Below, piece after piece: positions 1 to 7,802 of a stretch of 64,000 bases of DNA. The stretch's first letter is position 1; each line of letters begins with the position of its first letter. The stretch lies in NCBI GenBank assembly GCA_040507225.1, contig JBEVVG010000002.1, forward strand, positions 372,001 to 436,000. Reading direction: 5' to 3'. The notes below the pieces were generated by a model, which worked only from the letters and a program-made list of their open reading frames with translations, was not told where the DNA came from and searched no databases. The translations under genes and the position numbers were made by a program. The DNA comes from Thiodiazotropha sp040507225. GTDB taxonomy: Bacteria; Pseudomonadota; Gammaproteobacteria; Chromatiales; Chromatiaceae.

Positions 1-414
1 CAGGGCGAGTACCTGTTGCGGGACGAGTCAGGGCAAATCAGTCTGGAGGAGGAGGGCGGCACCGCCCTCATCGACTACCAGGGCGATCAGAGCGGCTGGT
101 ACCTGCAGGGCATCTACCAGTTCAACCGGCAATGGCGCACCGGCCTGCGCTACGACCGCCTGAATGCAGACAACGATCTCAGCCTGCTGAGCAACGGCAC
201 CGATGAAGAGGACGATCACCTGCTGGAGGCCTCGGGATATTTCAGCGGCGCTGACGACCCCCATCGCAGCACCCTCATGGTCGATTGGTCACCCAGCGAG
301 TTCAGTCGTCTGAGATTGCAGTACGCCCTGGACGACTCCCGTGCCGACACCGACCGGCAGCTGGCGCTGCAATACATCATGACCCTGGGCGCTCATGCCG
401 CCCACGCCTACTGA
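1..414 (+). CDS. Outer-membrane beta-barrel protein, C-terminal part
   Basis: The reading frame is open from the first base of the window, so the start lies upstream; 137 residues are visible. They show the alternating polar/aromatic strands of a beta-barrel (for example GWYLQGIYQFN and RLRLQYALD) separated by acidic loops, and the protein ends in a tyrosine, as outer-membrane barrel proteins commonly end in an aromatic residue. The stop is 17 bases before the start of a metal ABC transporter binding protein, so the genes are probably co-transcribed, and the barrel may be a porin or receptor for the same metal. That substrate link is inference from neighbourhood. The N-terminal half, and therefore whether it is TonB-dependent, cannot be seen. 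Confidence 0.6.
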   Translation, partial: QGEYLLRDESGQISLEEEGGTALIDYQGDQSGWYLQGIYQFNRQWRTGLRYDRLNADNDLSLLSNGTDEEDDHLLEASGYFSGADDPHRSTLMVDWSPSEFSRLRLQYALDDSRADTDRQLALQYIMTLGAHAAHAY

Positions 415-431
415 TCCGGAGCTTGGAATCC

Positions 432-1331
432 ATGTGTCAGCCACTCAGATCATTGCTATTTCTGACCTTTTTCTACCTGCCTGCCACTCAAGCCATGGCC
501 GCACTCCAGGTGTTCGCCTGCGAACCCGAATGGGCGGCCCTGACCCGGGAAATGGGCGGGGAAGGGGTCGATGTGTTCAGCGCAACCCATGCAGGACAGG
601 ATCCTCATCACATCCAGGCACGACCTTCACTGATCGCACGCATGCGTTCGGCGGATCTCGTGGTATGCAGTGGCGCGGGTCTGGAGTCCGGCTGGTTGCC
701 GATGCTGCAGCGCCGCGCCCGCAATCCGCGGGTGATGAGCGGTGAATCCGGGCTTTTCGAAGCCAGCCGCCAGGTCACACTGCTCGACAAACCCGAGAGC
801 CTGGACCGCTCGGAAGGGGACATCCACGGGGACGGGAATCCGCATATTCAACTCGATCCGCGACGCCTGCTGCAGGTGGCTGGGGCTTTGTCCCTGCGGC
901 TGCAGCAACTCGACCCAGCAGACGCCGGATACTACCAGGCCCGCCTCGATCAGTTTCAACAACGCTGGACCCGCGCCATGCAGGTGTGGCAGGAGGCGGC
1001 CCAACCACTGCGTGGGGTGCGGGTGATCGTGTTTCACCGGGAGTGGGTCTATCTGCTGGACTGGCTCGGCATGACCCGGGTCGGTTCTCTGGAGCCGAAA
1101 CCCGGGGTGCCGCCCGGCATCGATCATCTGGCGAGCCTGAAAAAACTCCCCGCGGACCTTGTGATCCTGTCCCCGCTGAACGATCCGAAACCCGCACAAT
1201 GGCTGCAGGAACAGACCGGGATCACCCTCGTCACCCTGCCGCAAACCGTGACCGCAACCGAGGACAGCGGCGACCTGTTCAAACTGTTCGACAGCCTCGT
1301 CCAGCGGCTCACCAGCGGCCTGCAACGATGA
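432..1331 (+). CDS. Metal (probably zinc/manganese) ABC transporter substrate-binding protein, ZnuA-like
   Basis: A 299-residue periplasmic binding protein of the cluster A-I (ZnuA/TroA) family, which captures a divalent metal and passes it to the inner-membrane permease. The first 23 residues form a signal peptide ending near AMA-A. Candidate metal ligands are the histidines in DPHH (residues 57-60), in GNPH, and in VFHREW, at the spacing expected for ZnuA. There is no long His-rich loop of the E. coli ZnuA type. The start at 432 is chosen because it begins the signal peptide; a longer frame upstream overlaps the preceding gene. The 3' end overlaps the permease gene by four bases, so the two are translationally coupled. 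Zinc is the likeliest substrate, but manganese cannot be excluded from sequence. Confidence 0.85.
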   Translation: MCQPLRSLLFLTFFYLPATQAMAALQVFACEPEWAALTREMGGEGVDVFSATHAGQDPHHIQARPSLIARMRSADLVVCSGAGLESGWLPMLQRRARNPRVMSGESGLFEASRQVTLLDKPESLDRSEGDIHGDGNPHIQLDPRRLLQVAGALSLRLQQLDPADAGYYQARLDQFQQRWTRAMQVWQEAAQPLRGVRVIVFHREWVYLLDWLGMTRVGSLEPKPGVPPGIDHLASLKKLPADLVILSPLNDPKPAQWLQEQTGITLVTLPQTVTATEDSGDLFKLFDSLVQRLTSGLQR

Positions 1332-2098
1332 ATCACGATCTGGCCCTGATGTTTCCACCTCTGCTGGCCGGGATGCTGGTACTCGCCACCCACGTTCCTC
1401 TGGGCCGCCAGGTATTGGCCCGGGGAATCATCTTCATCGATCTGGCCCTCGCCCAACTCGCCGGTCTGGGAGTGATCCTGGCGTACCGTCTGTTCGAGCC
1501 TCAGGAACCGCTGCTGCTTCAGGGAGCCGCGTTTGCCACTGCGCTGCTCGGCGCCCTCTGCCTGAGCTGGGCGGAACGCCGTTGGGCGGAGCGTCTCGAG
1601 GCACTGATCGGAGTCGTCTATGTGCTTGCCATCAGCACCACCATCCTGCTGCTGGCCAACGACCCGCACGGTGGCGAGCGGATGAACCAGCTGCTGGCCG
1701 GTCAACTGCTTTGGGTCACCTATGGGGATCTGCTGATACCGGCTATTGCCTCCGCAGGGATCCTGCTGATCTGGTTCACCCGCCGGGAACCGTCAGCACG
1801 TCACCGCTTCTATGTCCTGTTCGCGCTCAGCGTGACCTTCTCGGTGCAACTCGCGGGGGTTTACCTGGTATTCGCCAGCCTGATTGTACCGGCGCTGGCC
1901 ACACACAGGCACGGAAACCTGTGGACCGCTTACCGGATCGGCCTGTTCGGTTATCTGAGCGGACTCGGACTCTCCTATGCCACGGACCTGCCCAGCGGAC
2001 CATTGCTGGTCTGGACTATCACCCTGAGCGGCTTGCTGAGCGTCGCGTTCGCCCGCTTGCGCGCCGCCAGCAGGTCCGCGAGTGGGCACCCCCCATGA
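1328..2098 (+). CDS. Metal ABC transporter permease, ZnuB-like (ABC-3 family)
   Basis: A 256-residue integral inner-membrane protein with about seven or eight hydrophobic segments, the usual size of ABC-3 family permeases that move zinc, manganese or iron. Recognisable stretches include GRQVLARGIIFIDLALAQLA near residues 25-45, which matches the family's conserved G-x-x-FxxxALxH region with Gln in place of His, and VYLVFASLIVPALAT near residues 177-191. The ATG lies inside the last codons of the binding-protein gene (four-base overlap). No ATPase gene follows, so the ATP-binding subunit must be upstream of the window or elsewhere. No Zur box was identified because the operon promoter is not in the window. 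Confidence 0.85.
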   Translation: MNHDLALMFPPLLAGMLVLATHVPLGRQVLARGIIFIDLALAQLAGLGVILAYRLFEPQEPLLLQGAAFATALLGALCLSWAERRWAERLEALIGVVYVLAISTTILLLANDPHGGERMNQLLAGQLLWVTYGDLLIPAIASAGILLIWFTRREPSARHRFYVLFALSVTFSVQLAGVYLVFASLIVPALATHRHGNLWTAYRIGLFGYLSGLGLSYATDLPSGPLLVWTITLSGLLSVAFARLRAASRSASGHPP

Positions 2099-2163
2099 CA
2101 AGGCGTGCCTATTCTCCCAGGGCCTGTTGACACGGATCCGAACCCGCTGCCGGCGCTGAAGGA

Positions 2164-2248
2164 CTGTGGCTGATTTTACTCCCAGCGGCGTTATCATTCG
2201 GGCTGCACCACACTCATTCTGCCTTGCCGGGGGCAAAATCAGCCACAG
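2164..2248. repeat. Perfect 14-bp inverted repeat enclosing 57 bp
   Basis: The left arm at 2164-2177 reads ctgtggctgatttt, and the right arm at 2235-2248 is its exact reverse complement. The pair sits between the permease stop and the next gene. The arms are far apart and there is no T-run in the right place, so it is not a normal intrinsic terminator. The form (short terminal inverted repeats around a small non-coding core) suits a miniature mobile element or an extragenic repeat; no target-site duplication is visible at the edges. Confidence 0.7.
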
Positions 2249-2287
2249 CAGGGCATACTGGATCTGTGTCATCAGGCCTTGGGGCAG

Positions 2288-2842
2288 ATGCCCCCAATGC
2301 CCACCAGAAGAGGCCCGCGCTTGTTTCAAACCTCCGCCTATCGCTGTCATGTCCGTTCATCCCAGGGATTCTGCCTGGGGACCGCTCTGCTCACCGCCGC
2401 ACTGGTGGCCCTGTTTCTGCTGCCGGATCCGCACACCCTCGCCAGCCCCCATCGGGATGGATCCGGGTTACGTATCAGTGGCTTCCTGCTGCTTTTCGGC
2501 CTGACCTACCTGATGACCCGGTTCGGTTACGGCTACCGGCTGCGCATCGACGGGGATGATCCTGATTCGGCGAACCTGTGGGTGCGTTCGCCGTCCAAAG
2601 CCTCGCCAACCACGATTCCCCTGCCGGCCATCGACCGGGTGGAGGCGGTGGCGTACCGTGACCGACCCAAAGACCTCTACGCGGTCCCCCAGTACGCGCA
2701 TACCGGGGAAGGCGTCATCGTCTACTACACGCTGGGCGCCCGCTACGGAGATTCCGTTGAGGATCAACGCCGGATCTGGTTTCCGGTGTGCAACCGGGAA
2801 AGACTGATCGAACGCCTGAGTCCCGTGCTGCGGGATCACTGA
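2288..2842 (+). CDS. Hypothetical membrane protein with PH-like C-terminal domain
   Basis: An 184-residue protein that I do not recognise by name. Two hydrophobic segments lie at about residues 27-45 and 62-80. They are followed by a soluble beta-rich part (YGYRLRIDGD, TIPLPAIDRVEAV, EGVIVYYTLG, IWFPVCNRERLIERL) that looks like the membrane-associated PH (bPH) domains of small bacterial proteins. That assignment rests on pattern only. The start is uncertain: ATG at 2288 or 2297, both with weak ribosome sites; a TTG at 2279 is also in frame. It stands alone, convergent with the HtrA protease gene at 2877. Confidence 0.6.
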   Translation: MPPMPTRRGPRLFQTSAYRCHVRSSQGFCLGTALLTAALVALFLLPDPHTLASPHRDGSGLRISGFLLLFGLTYLMTRFGYGYRLRIDGDDPDSANLWVRSPSKASPTTIPLPAIDRVEAVAYRDRPKDLYAVPQYAHTGEGVIVYYTLGARYGDSVEDQRRIWFPVCNRERLIERLSPVLRDH

Positions 2843-2876
2843 GCGGGGGGTGTGGTGCCGCTGCGCCCCGGATGCC

Positions 2877-4007
2877 TCAATCGCTGCCCTGTAACAACAC
2901 CGCGACATCCAGTGTCTCGCCGTTCCGCCAGATGTGCAGGCTGACCCGGTCACCGACATGAAAATCCTCCAACCGTGACAGCAGATCTGACACCGAGGTC
3001 ACCGGCTCACCATTGATCGACTGGATCACATCACCGGGGATGATCTCCCCCTCTCGATCGATCCCCGTGCCCCGCAGTCCGGCCAGGCCCGCGGGGGTGC
3101 CCGGGTCGACCTTGAGCAACACCACCCCCTCTATCCCCATCCTGGCAGTGAGGGTCTGGTTGAGTCCCTCGTCCACCCCCACCCCCAGGCTGGGCCGGAC
3201 GTAGCGGCCACGGGCGATCAGTTCCGGAACCACCCGATTGACCGTATCCACCGGCACCGCAAAACCGATTCCCGCATAGGCCCCGGAGGGACTGAATATC
3301 GCCGTATTGATACCGATCAGCCGGCCGGCGCTATCGAGCAGCGGCCCGCCGGAATTACCCGGATTGATCGCCGCATCGGTCTGGATCAGGTGCTTGATGG
3401 TCGCGCCATTGTCCTCGGTAAAGGAGCGGTCGAGAGCGGAGACCAGCCCGCTGGTGAGGGTGTAGTCGAGCCCGAAGGGATTGCCGATGGCGAACACCTT
3501 CTGCCCGACCCGCAGGTCGTGGCTGGTACCCACCGGCAGGGCGGGGGGGCGGTCGAAGGCCACATTGATGCGCAGCACCGCCAGGTCGTGAGAGGGGCTG
3601 CTGCCCACCAGCACCGCATTGTAACTGCGGCCGTCATTCAGCCGCACCGTCGCCTTCGAGGCCTCTTCGATGACATGGTTGTTGGTGACGATATGCCCGT
3701 CATCATCCCACACCAGCCCGGACCCGGTGCCCCGGGGAACCGAAAAGATGTTACGCGTCCAGTAGTCGCGCACCTGCTGGGTGGTGCTGATGAACACGAC
3801 TGACGGACTGGCCTGTTCGAAGATCAGAATGGTCGCCTGTTCGTCCGCCGCCAGTTCTCCCCGTGCGGTGATCGATCGCGGTTCTGCGGTCGTGCCGATC
3901 AGGTAGTGCCGCACCCAGGGCATGAGCTGCCAGATCGCCGTGAGCAGAAGCACGATCCAGGTGAATTTGAGCAAGCCTCTGACGAAGCGGTCCTCAGCTA
4001 CAGACAT
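2877..4007 (-). CDS. degS: Membrane-anchored HtrA serine protease, DegS-like
   Basis: A 376-residue trypsin-like protease with one N-terminal membrane anchor (about residues 13-30) and a single C-terminal PDZ domain (about 275-370), the architecture of DegS/AlgW. The catalytic triad is visible as His in TNNHV, Asp in HDLAVL and Ser in GNSGGPL. In the family, DegS senses misfolded outer-membrane proteins through its PDZ domain and starts cleavage of the anti-sigma factor, releasing sigma-E; that role here is inferred. The start ATG at 4007 follows a gagg ribosome site. A second, larger HtrA gene lies 3.8 kb away on the same strand, so the region holds both the sensor type and the degrader type. 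The stop is only 34 bases from the convergent gene ending at 2842. Confidence 0.88.
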   Translation of the reverse strand: MSVAEDRFVRGLLKFTWIVLLLTAIWQLMPWVRHYLIGTTAEPRSITARGELAADEQATILIFEQASPSVVFISTTQQVRDYWTRNIFSVPRGTGSGLVWDDDGHIVTNNHVIEEASKATVRLNDGRSYNAVLVGSSPSHDLAVLRINVAFDRPPALPVGTSHDLRVGQKVFAIGNPFGLDYTLTSGLVSALDRSFTEDNGATIKHLIQTDAAINPGNSGGPLLDSAGRLIGINTAIFSPSGAYAGIGFAVPVDTVNRVVPELIARGRYVRPSLGVGVDEGLNQTLTARMGIEGVVLLKVDPGTPAGLAGLRGTGIDREGEIIPGDVIQSINGEPVTSVSDLLSRLEDFHVGDRVSLHIWRNGETLDVAVLLQGSD

Positions 4008-4185
4008 GGGTAAACCTCGCTGGGTCTGTCAGGTCGTCTTAAACCACTCAGGGGTGGGATCTTTCGACCCTTATGCCACTGGGAGCATGATATACCCTTG
4101 CAGATTGTCTGTGACAATGGGACCGGGGCAATCATGTGAATGACGGCTTTGAGTCGATGATTTCGCTACGCACAAGTTATTTTTC

Positions 4186-4230
4186 TGCCCCACTCCCTGG
4201 CTCACTCCCGCAAGGGGAGAGGGGGAACTC
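4186..4230. repeat. Candidate short extragenic repeat with GC-rich hairpin
   Basis: Within the 269-base spacer upstream of degS, the stretch contains ctcccgcaaggggag, a short stem around a GCAA loop, flanked by further pyrimidine-rich and purine-rich runs. This kind of ctccc/ggggag motif recurs between genes in many proteobacteria. It could equally be a weak terminator for the minus-strand gene ending at 4277. I see no coding potential in this spacer. Confidence 0.35.
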
Positions 4231-4276
4231 AAACGATTTGCGCGCAGCCAGCGCTGTCGCCCACAACATAAAACCG

Positions 4277-4768
4277 TCAATCGTAGAGACCCCGGGTCAT
4301 TTTGCCGACCCTTACCGGTTCCACGCGGTCGAACTCAATTTCCCTGACCCGGTCCATATCCTTCCAGATCAACCCATGTCCCCGGGTGAACCGGGCGCCG
4401 CGCACACGCCTCATCCAGCGCGCCCGCTCCGCTTCGGTCGCGGGACGGGGTTCTCCCACACTGCCGTAGAGTCGCAGCCCGGGGGGATGAGCAAAGCGTC
4501 CCCGAAGCAGGGAACCGAGCCAGAACCGGAGCCCGCTGTTCACAGCCAGCACGCAGACCCTCTGTCGTTGCTCCAGGTTGTTCGGTAGCTGGCGGGTGAA
4601 GCGCTCAAAGTAGTAGCCCCGGCCCGGCTCATCCAGAATCAGTGAGCCGATCGGGGTGACATGAGGCTCACCCTGATCGTTGACACTCGCGATGGCGAAG
4701 TGGAACGAGGACTTCAATGACGCCTTGAACAGAGTACGTATTTTCTCCCAGTCTTCGAACAGATCCAT
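4277..4768 (-). CDS. Pyridoxamine 5'-phosphate oxidase-family flavin-binding protein
   Basis: A 163-residue protein with the split-barrel flavin-binding fold. The N-terminal part reads FHFAIASVNDQGEPHVTPIG, the usual first strands of the family, followed by GYYFERFTRQLPNNL and VCVLAVNSG. These proteins bind FMN, F420 or haem and act on small molecules; the exact reaction is not predictable. The ATG at 4768 is preceded by a strong ggagg site. It lies 53 bases downstream of the second acetyltransferase gene on the same strand and is probably the last gene of that run. Confidence 0.75.
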   Translation of the reverse strand: MDLFEDWEKIRTLFKASLKSSFHFAIASVNDQGEPHVTPIGSLILDEPGRGYYFERFTRQLPNNLEQRQRVCVLAVNSGLRFWLGSLLRGRFAHPPGLRLYGSVGEPRPATEAERARWMRRVRGARFTRGHGLIWKDMDRVREIEFDRVEPVRVGKMTRGLYD

Positions 4769-4821
4769 GTTTCCTCCGATCCGCAAAGGTTGTTGAAAAT
4801 TATTCAGCCTGGCAGCCAGTC

Positions 4822-5424
4822 TCAAGGTCGCTGCCATTGTTCCCGTGTGAGCCGGTAAAGGCAGTGTTCCCGCAACGGGCTGTTCCGGTGCACCAGGGGG
4901 TGAGCAAAGGTCTCTGCCTGGAGGCACATGCCAAGGCGCTCCATCACGGCACGGGAACGCCGGTTGCCGAGGGCGGTGAAGGAGACGATCTCAGGGTAGC
5001 CCAGAGACATGAAGCCGACCTGTAGCGCAGCCTGGGCGGCTTCGGTTGCCAGCCCCTGGCCCCAGTGCTCGTACGCAAGACGCCAGCCGATCTCAGTGCA
5101 GGGGGCACAGGGCAGTTGGGGTATCGGACGATGCAGTCCGACAAAACCGATGAAAGCGCCGGTCGTTTTCAGCTCTGCCGCCCACAGGCCCCATCCGCGT
5201 GCTTCGATCAGGTCCCGGCAGCGCTCGGCCATCTGGTCGCTTTGGCTGCGATTCAGCGGACGGGGAAACCAGGCCATGACCCGGCGGTCGGCATTCAACT
5301 CGGCAAACGGCGGTTGATCGCTGTCCCGCCACTGTCGTAACAGCAGGCGATCGGTTTCAATCTCCAGCAGGGGAATGGTCGGCACGTCCCCGATGGACAC
5401 CCGGGGCAATTCGTCAACCGGCAT
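4822..5424 (-). CDS. GNAT acetyltransferase, RimJ/RimL type
   Basis: A 200-residue acetyltransferase. The family start ETDRLLLRQWRDSD, the middle strand WAAELKTTGAFIGFVGL, the acetyl-CoA loop region EIGWRLAYEHWGQGLATEAA and the NRRSRAVMERLGM helix are all present and in order. RimJ/RimL-type enzymes transfer acetyl from acetyl-CoA to protein N-termini or small amines; the substrate here is unknown. The start overlaps the end of the upstream acetyltransferase gene by 11 bases, so the two are almost certainly translated from one message. Confidence 0.85.
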   Translation of the reverse strand: MPVDELPRVSIGDVPTIPLLEIETDRLLLRQWRDSDQPPFAELNADRRVMAWFPRPLNRSQSDQMAERCRDLIEARGWGLWAAELKTTGAFIGFVGLHRPIPQLPCAPCTEIGWRLAYEHWGQGLATEAAQAALQVGFMSLGYPEIVSFTALGNRRSRAVMERLGMCLQAETFAHPLVHRNSPLREHCLYRLTREQWQRP

Positions 5425-5923
5425 GGATCGATTTTTTCATGTGTATCAGTATCACCGACTGTCCGCGCCAGTCGCTGCGTTCCTCAAGGGCATAGGGGAT
5501 GAACTGCATACGAGCATACAGCAACAGCGCCGGGGTGTTCTCGCTGAACACCGAAAGCCTCACCTCGCGCACCCGGTATCGGGCAACCGCCTGTTCGGTC
5601 ATGTAGTCGACCAGGGCACGCCCGGCACCCTGGCCCCGGGCCTCCCGGCCGATGATCAGATTGCCGATGAAGGCCGACTCCTGAGGCACGATCCGGTAGA
5701 GATTGGCAAAACCGACCACCTGTTGCGCCTGTTCCACCACACTCAACTGGCTGCGGCTCAGGGCGAGTTGCTGAAGCTGTTCGACGCACCAGGGATAGTG
5801 CCCCGAGGGGTGCACGTAAAAGCATTCCAGCGGATCCTGGACCAGCCGGACGACCGCCGCAAAATCCTCTGCGCGCGCCGGACGCATCTGCAGGGTCAAT
5901 GCGGATTGCGCTGCCCCGGTCAC
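5414..5923 (-). CDS. GNAT N-acetyltransferase
   Basis: A 169-residue GNAT protein distinct from its downstream neighbour. It has the N-terminal MRPARAEDFAAVVRLV strand-helix, the central strand VVGFANLYRI, and the acetyl-CoA pyrophosphate loop IIGREARGQGAGRALVDYM (the R/QxxGxG/A signature). It ends in a strand and basic tail. The substrate is unknown. Its start overlaps the upstream small membrane protein gene by four bases, and its 3' end overlaps the next acetyltransferase by 11, giving a tight three-gene unit. Confidence 0.82.
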   Translation of the reverse strand: MTGAAQSALTLQMRPARAEDFAAVVRLVQDPLECFYVHPSGHYPWCVEQLQQLALSRSQLSVVEQAQQVVGFANLYRIVPQESAFIGNLIIGREARGQGAGRALVDYMTEQAVARYRVREVRLSVFSENTPALLLYARMQFIPYALEERSDWRGQSVILIHMKKSIHAG

Positions 5924-6309
5924 GGGATGCGGGATTGCTTCCGCTGACCCTCACGGGGCGGCGGGCAGGACTCCGCATCCACCTGGCGACCGATGCGATA
6001 GGCATCGGCCATGCCCAGCAGCCAGATGGCAATCAGAGACCAGAAGGGAACGCGAACCCGGTCGCCGATGCTGGCCGCCTCGAGGCTCACCTGCTGCGAC
6101 AGCAGCGCCGGATCGGCCGGCAGATCCCCGCTCAGAATACGCTCCGCAATCTGCTGGGCCACCGCCATCACCGGTGCAATCAGAAACGAAAGCGCCACCA
6201 GGCTGGCGACGATCAGCAACAACCCGGGCAGATAGCGACGCAGGTAGATATGTCCGGCTCCTGGAAACACCAGACCGGACCAGAGCAGGGCAGCGAAGGA
6301 TTTCGACAT
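5920..6309 (-). CDS. Small membrane protein of unknown function
   Basis: A 129-residue protein with hydrophobic segments near residues 7-25, 28-52 and 88-105, separated by a hydrophilic loop rich in Ala, Gln and Ser. The start SGLVFPGAGHIYLRRYLPG resembles the opening of small proteins with a PGxGHxY motif (DUF5683/DUF6677-like), which is a pattern impression only. It is the first of three overlapping genes with two acetyltransferases and follows cbpM by about 45 bases. Confidence 0.7.
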   Translation of the reverse strand: MSKSFAALLWSGLVFPGAGHIYLRRYLPGLLLIVASLVALSFLIAPVMAVAQQIAERILSGDLPADPALLSQQVSLEAASIGDRVRVPFWSLIAIWLLGMADAYRIGRQVDAESCPPPREGQRKQSRIP

Positions 6310-6354
6310 GATGGATGGTGTCCCTGAAGTATCAGTGCCCGGTCAGGTTCGGGC

Positions 6355-6669
6355 TTAGTCCATGAGATTCAGCCTGGCGCGCAGCCGCTCCAGCTCTTCC
6401 AGCAGATCCAGGGCCAGGGCGGCACCGGCCGGGTTCACCCCCAGATCTCGCTGCAGCCGCAGCGCGCAGCGTACCCGTCGTACGCACACCCCCTGAAACA
6501 CCCACTGAACCGGGTTCCGTCCCACCGGTTCGATCACCCCTTCATCGACCAGTTCCAGGATCCGCTCCGCGGGCAGGCGACAGGCCCGGGACAACTCCCC
6601 GAGGGTCAGAAGCATCTCCTCTTCCAACACATCGCCGGACAGCAGATTGCTCAAATCCGATCTCAGCAT
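6355..6669 (-). CDS. cbpM: CbpM, MerR-like modulator of the CbpA co-chaperone
   Basis: A 104-residue protein with a MerR-type helix-turn-helix start (LTLGELSRACRLPAERILEL, about residues 21-40, then VDEGVIEPVG) and a C-terminal helical part (GAALALDLLEELERLRARL). In E. coli CbpM binds the J-domain of CbpA and blocks both its DNA binding and its co-chaperone work. The gene starts three bases after the stop of the DnaJ-type gene upstream, the usual cbpA-cbpM arrangement, which makes the assignment firm. Confidence 0.88.
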   Translation of the reverse strand: MLRSDLSNLLSGDVLEEEMLLTLGELSRACRLPAERILELVDEGVIEPVGRNPVQWVFQGVCVRRVRCALRLQRDLGVNPAGAALALDLLEELERLRARLNLMD

Positions 6670-6672
6670 GAT

Positions 6673-7617
6673 TCAAACTCCCAGATGCGCCCGTGGATTG
6701 AACTGGAAGGCGCTCGCAAACGCCTCGTAGGCCGCGACCGCCTGATCATTGTCCGCCTTAGGCAGCTCGATCTGCAACACCACATAGAGATCCCCCGGCT
6801 CACGGGCGGGAATCCCGCGCCCGGCCAGGCGCAGCTTGCGTCCGGCGGCCGAGTGAGCGGGTATCTTGATATCCACTGTTCCGCTCGGTGTCGGCGCCTT
6901 CACTGTGGCGCCGAGGGCGGCTTCCCAGGGGGCCAGGGGCAGATTCACATACACGTCCTTGCCCTCGACCTTATAGAAGGGGTGCGGCTGAAACTCGATT
7001 TCCAGATACAGGTCCCCGGGCTCGCCCTGCCCGAATCCGCGGTCACCCTGTTTCGCCAGGCGGATATGCTGACCCTGTCGCACACCCTTGGGAATACGCA
7101 CGTTGAGGGTGCGTTGCCTGAGCTGTGGCCGCCCGTCCGCTCCGATCTCCGTGGCTTTCAGGGTGAGGCTGCGGGCCGCACCCCGGTAGGCATCCTCGAG
7201 GTCGATGCTGACCCGGGCGTAGGTGTCCTCACCCCGGGCATGGAACTCCCGACGGGAGTAGCGACCACCCAGGCCGCCCGCGCCAAACAGAGACTCGAAG
7301 AAATCACTGAACTGTTGCGAATCCCGGCCGGTAAACTCACCACCCCGGAACTCGAATCCCTGCTCCCAATCCGGCGGTGGACGGAACTCCTGACCGGATT
7401 TCCAGTTTGCGCCCAGTTGGTCGTAAGCAGCGCGCTTTTCCGGGTCCTTCAGGACCTCGTAAGCCTCACCCACTTCCTTGAAGCGGGCTTCAGCATCCGG
7501 TTCCTTACTGACGTCCGGATGATACTTGCGGGCCAGTTTGCGGTAGCAACGCTTGATCTCATCCTGAGTCGCGTCCCGCTTGACACCCATGATCTTGTAG
7601 TAGTCTTTGAATTGCAT
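6673..7617 (-). CDS. cbpA: CbpA, DnaJ-class co-chaperone
   Basis: A 314-residue J-domain protein. The J-domain (residues 1-70) carries the HPD motif in ARKYHPDVSK, which stimulates the DnaK ATPase. It is followed by a Gly/Phe-rich linker (about 75-125) and two C-terminal substrate-binding beta domains; the cysteine-rich zinc domain of DnaJ is missing, as in CbpA. The gene is directly followed by cbpM. A 185-base spacer separates it from the upstream HtrA gene, so it may have its own promoter. It places chaperone and protease functions side by side in this block. Confidence 0.93.
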   Translation of the reverse strand: MQFKDYYKIMGVKRDATQDEIKRCYRKLARKYHPDVSKEPDAEARFKEVGEAYEVLKDPEKRAAYDQLGANWKSGQEFRPPPDWEQGFEFRGGEFTGRDSQQFSDFFESLFGAGGLGGRYSRREFHARGEDTYARVSIDLEDAYRGAARSLTLKATEIGADGRPQLRQRTLNVRIPKGVRQGQHIRLAKQGDRGFGQGEPGDLYLEIEFQPHPFYKVEGKDVYVNLPLAPWEAALGATVKAPTPSGTVDIKIPAHSAAGRKLRLAGRGIPAREPGDLYVVLQIELPKADNDQAVAAYEAFASAFQFNPRAHLGV

Positions 7618-7802
7618 AAGGTTCGGGTCTTGTTACGCTCTGGATAATCCACAGGCCAGTGACGCATGCACACAGCCCCTACAGGAAATATTGGGGGTCC
7701 CCAGAGACTTATCAAGCCTGCCCAAGCGGCGCAAACCCAGTCGAATGTCCGGCATCCGCGACACATCCGAATGCGTGCCGCAGATGCCGGACGGCGGGTC
7801 TC

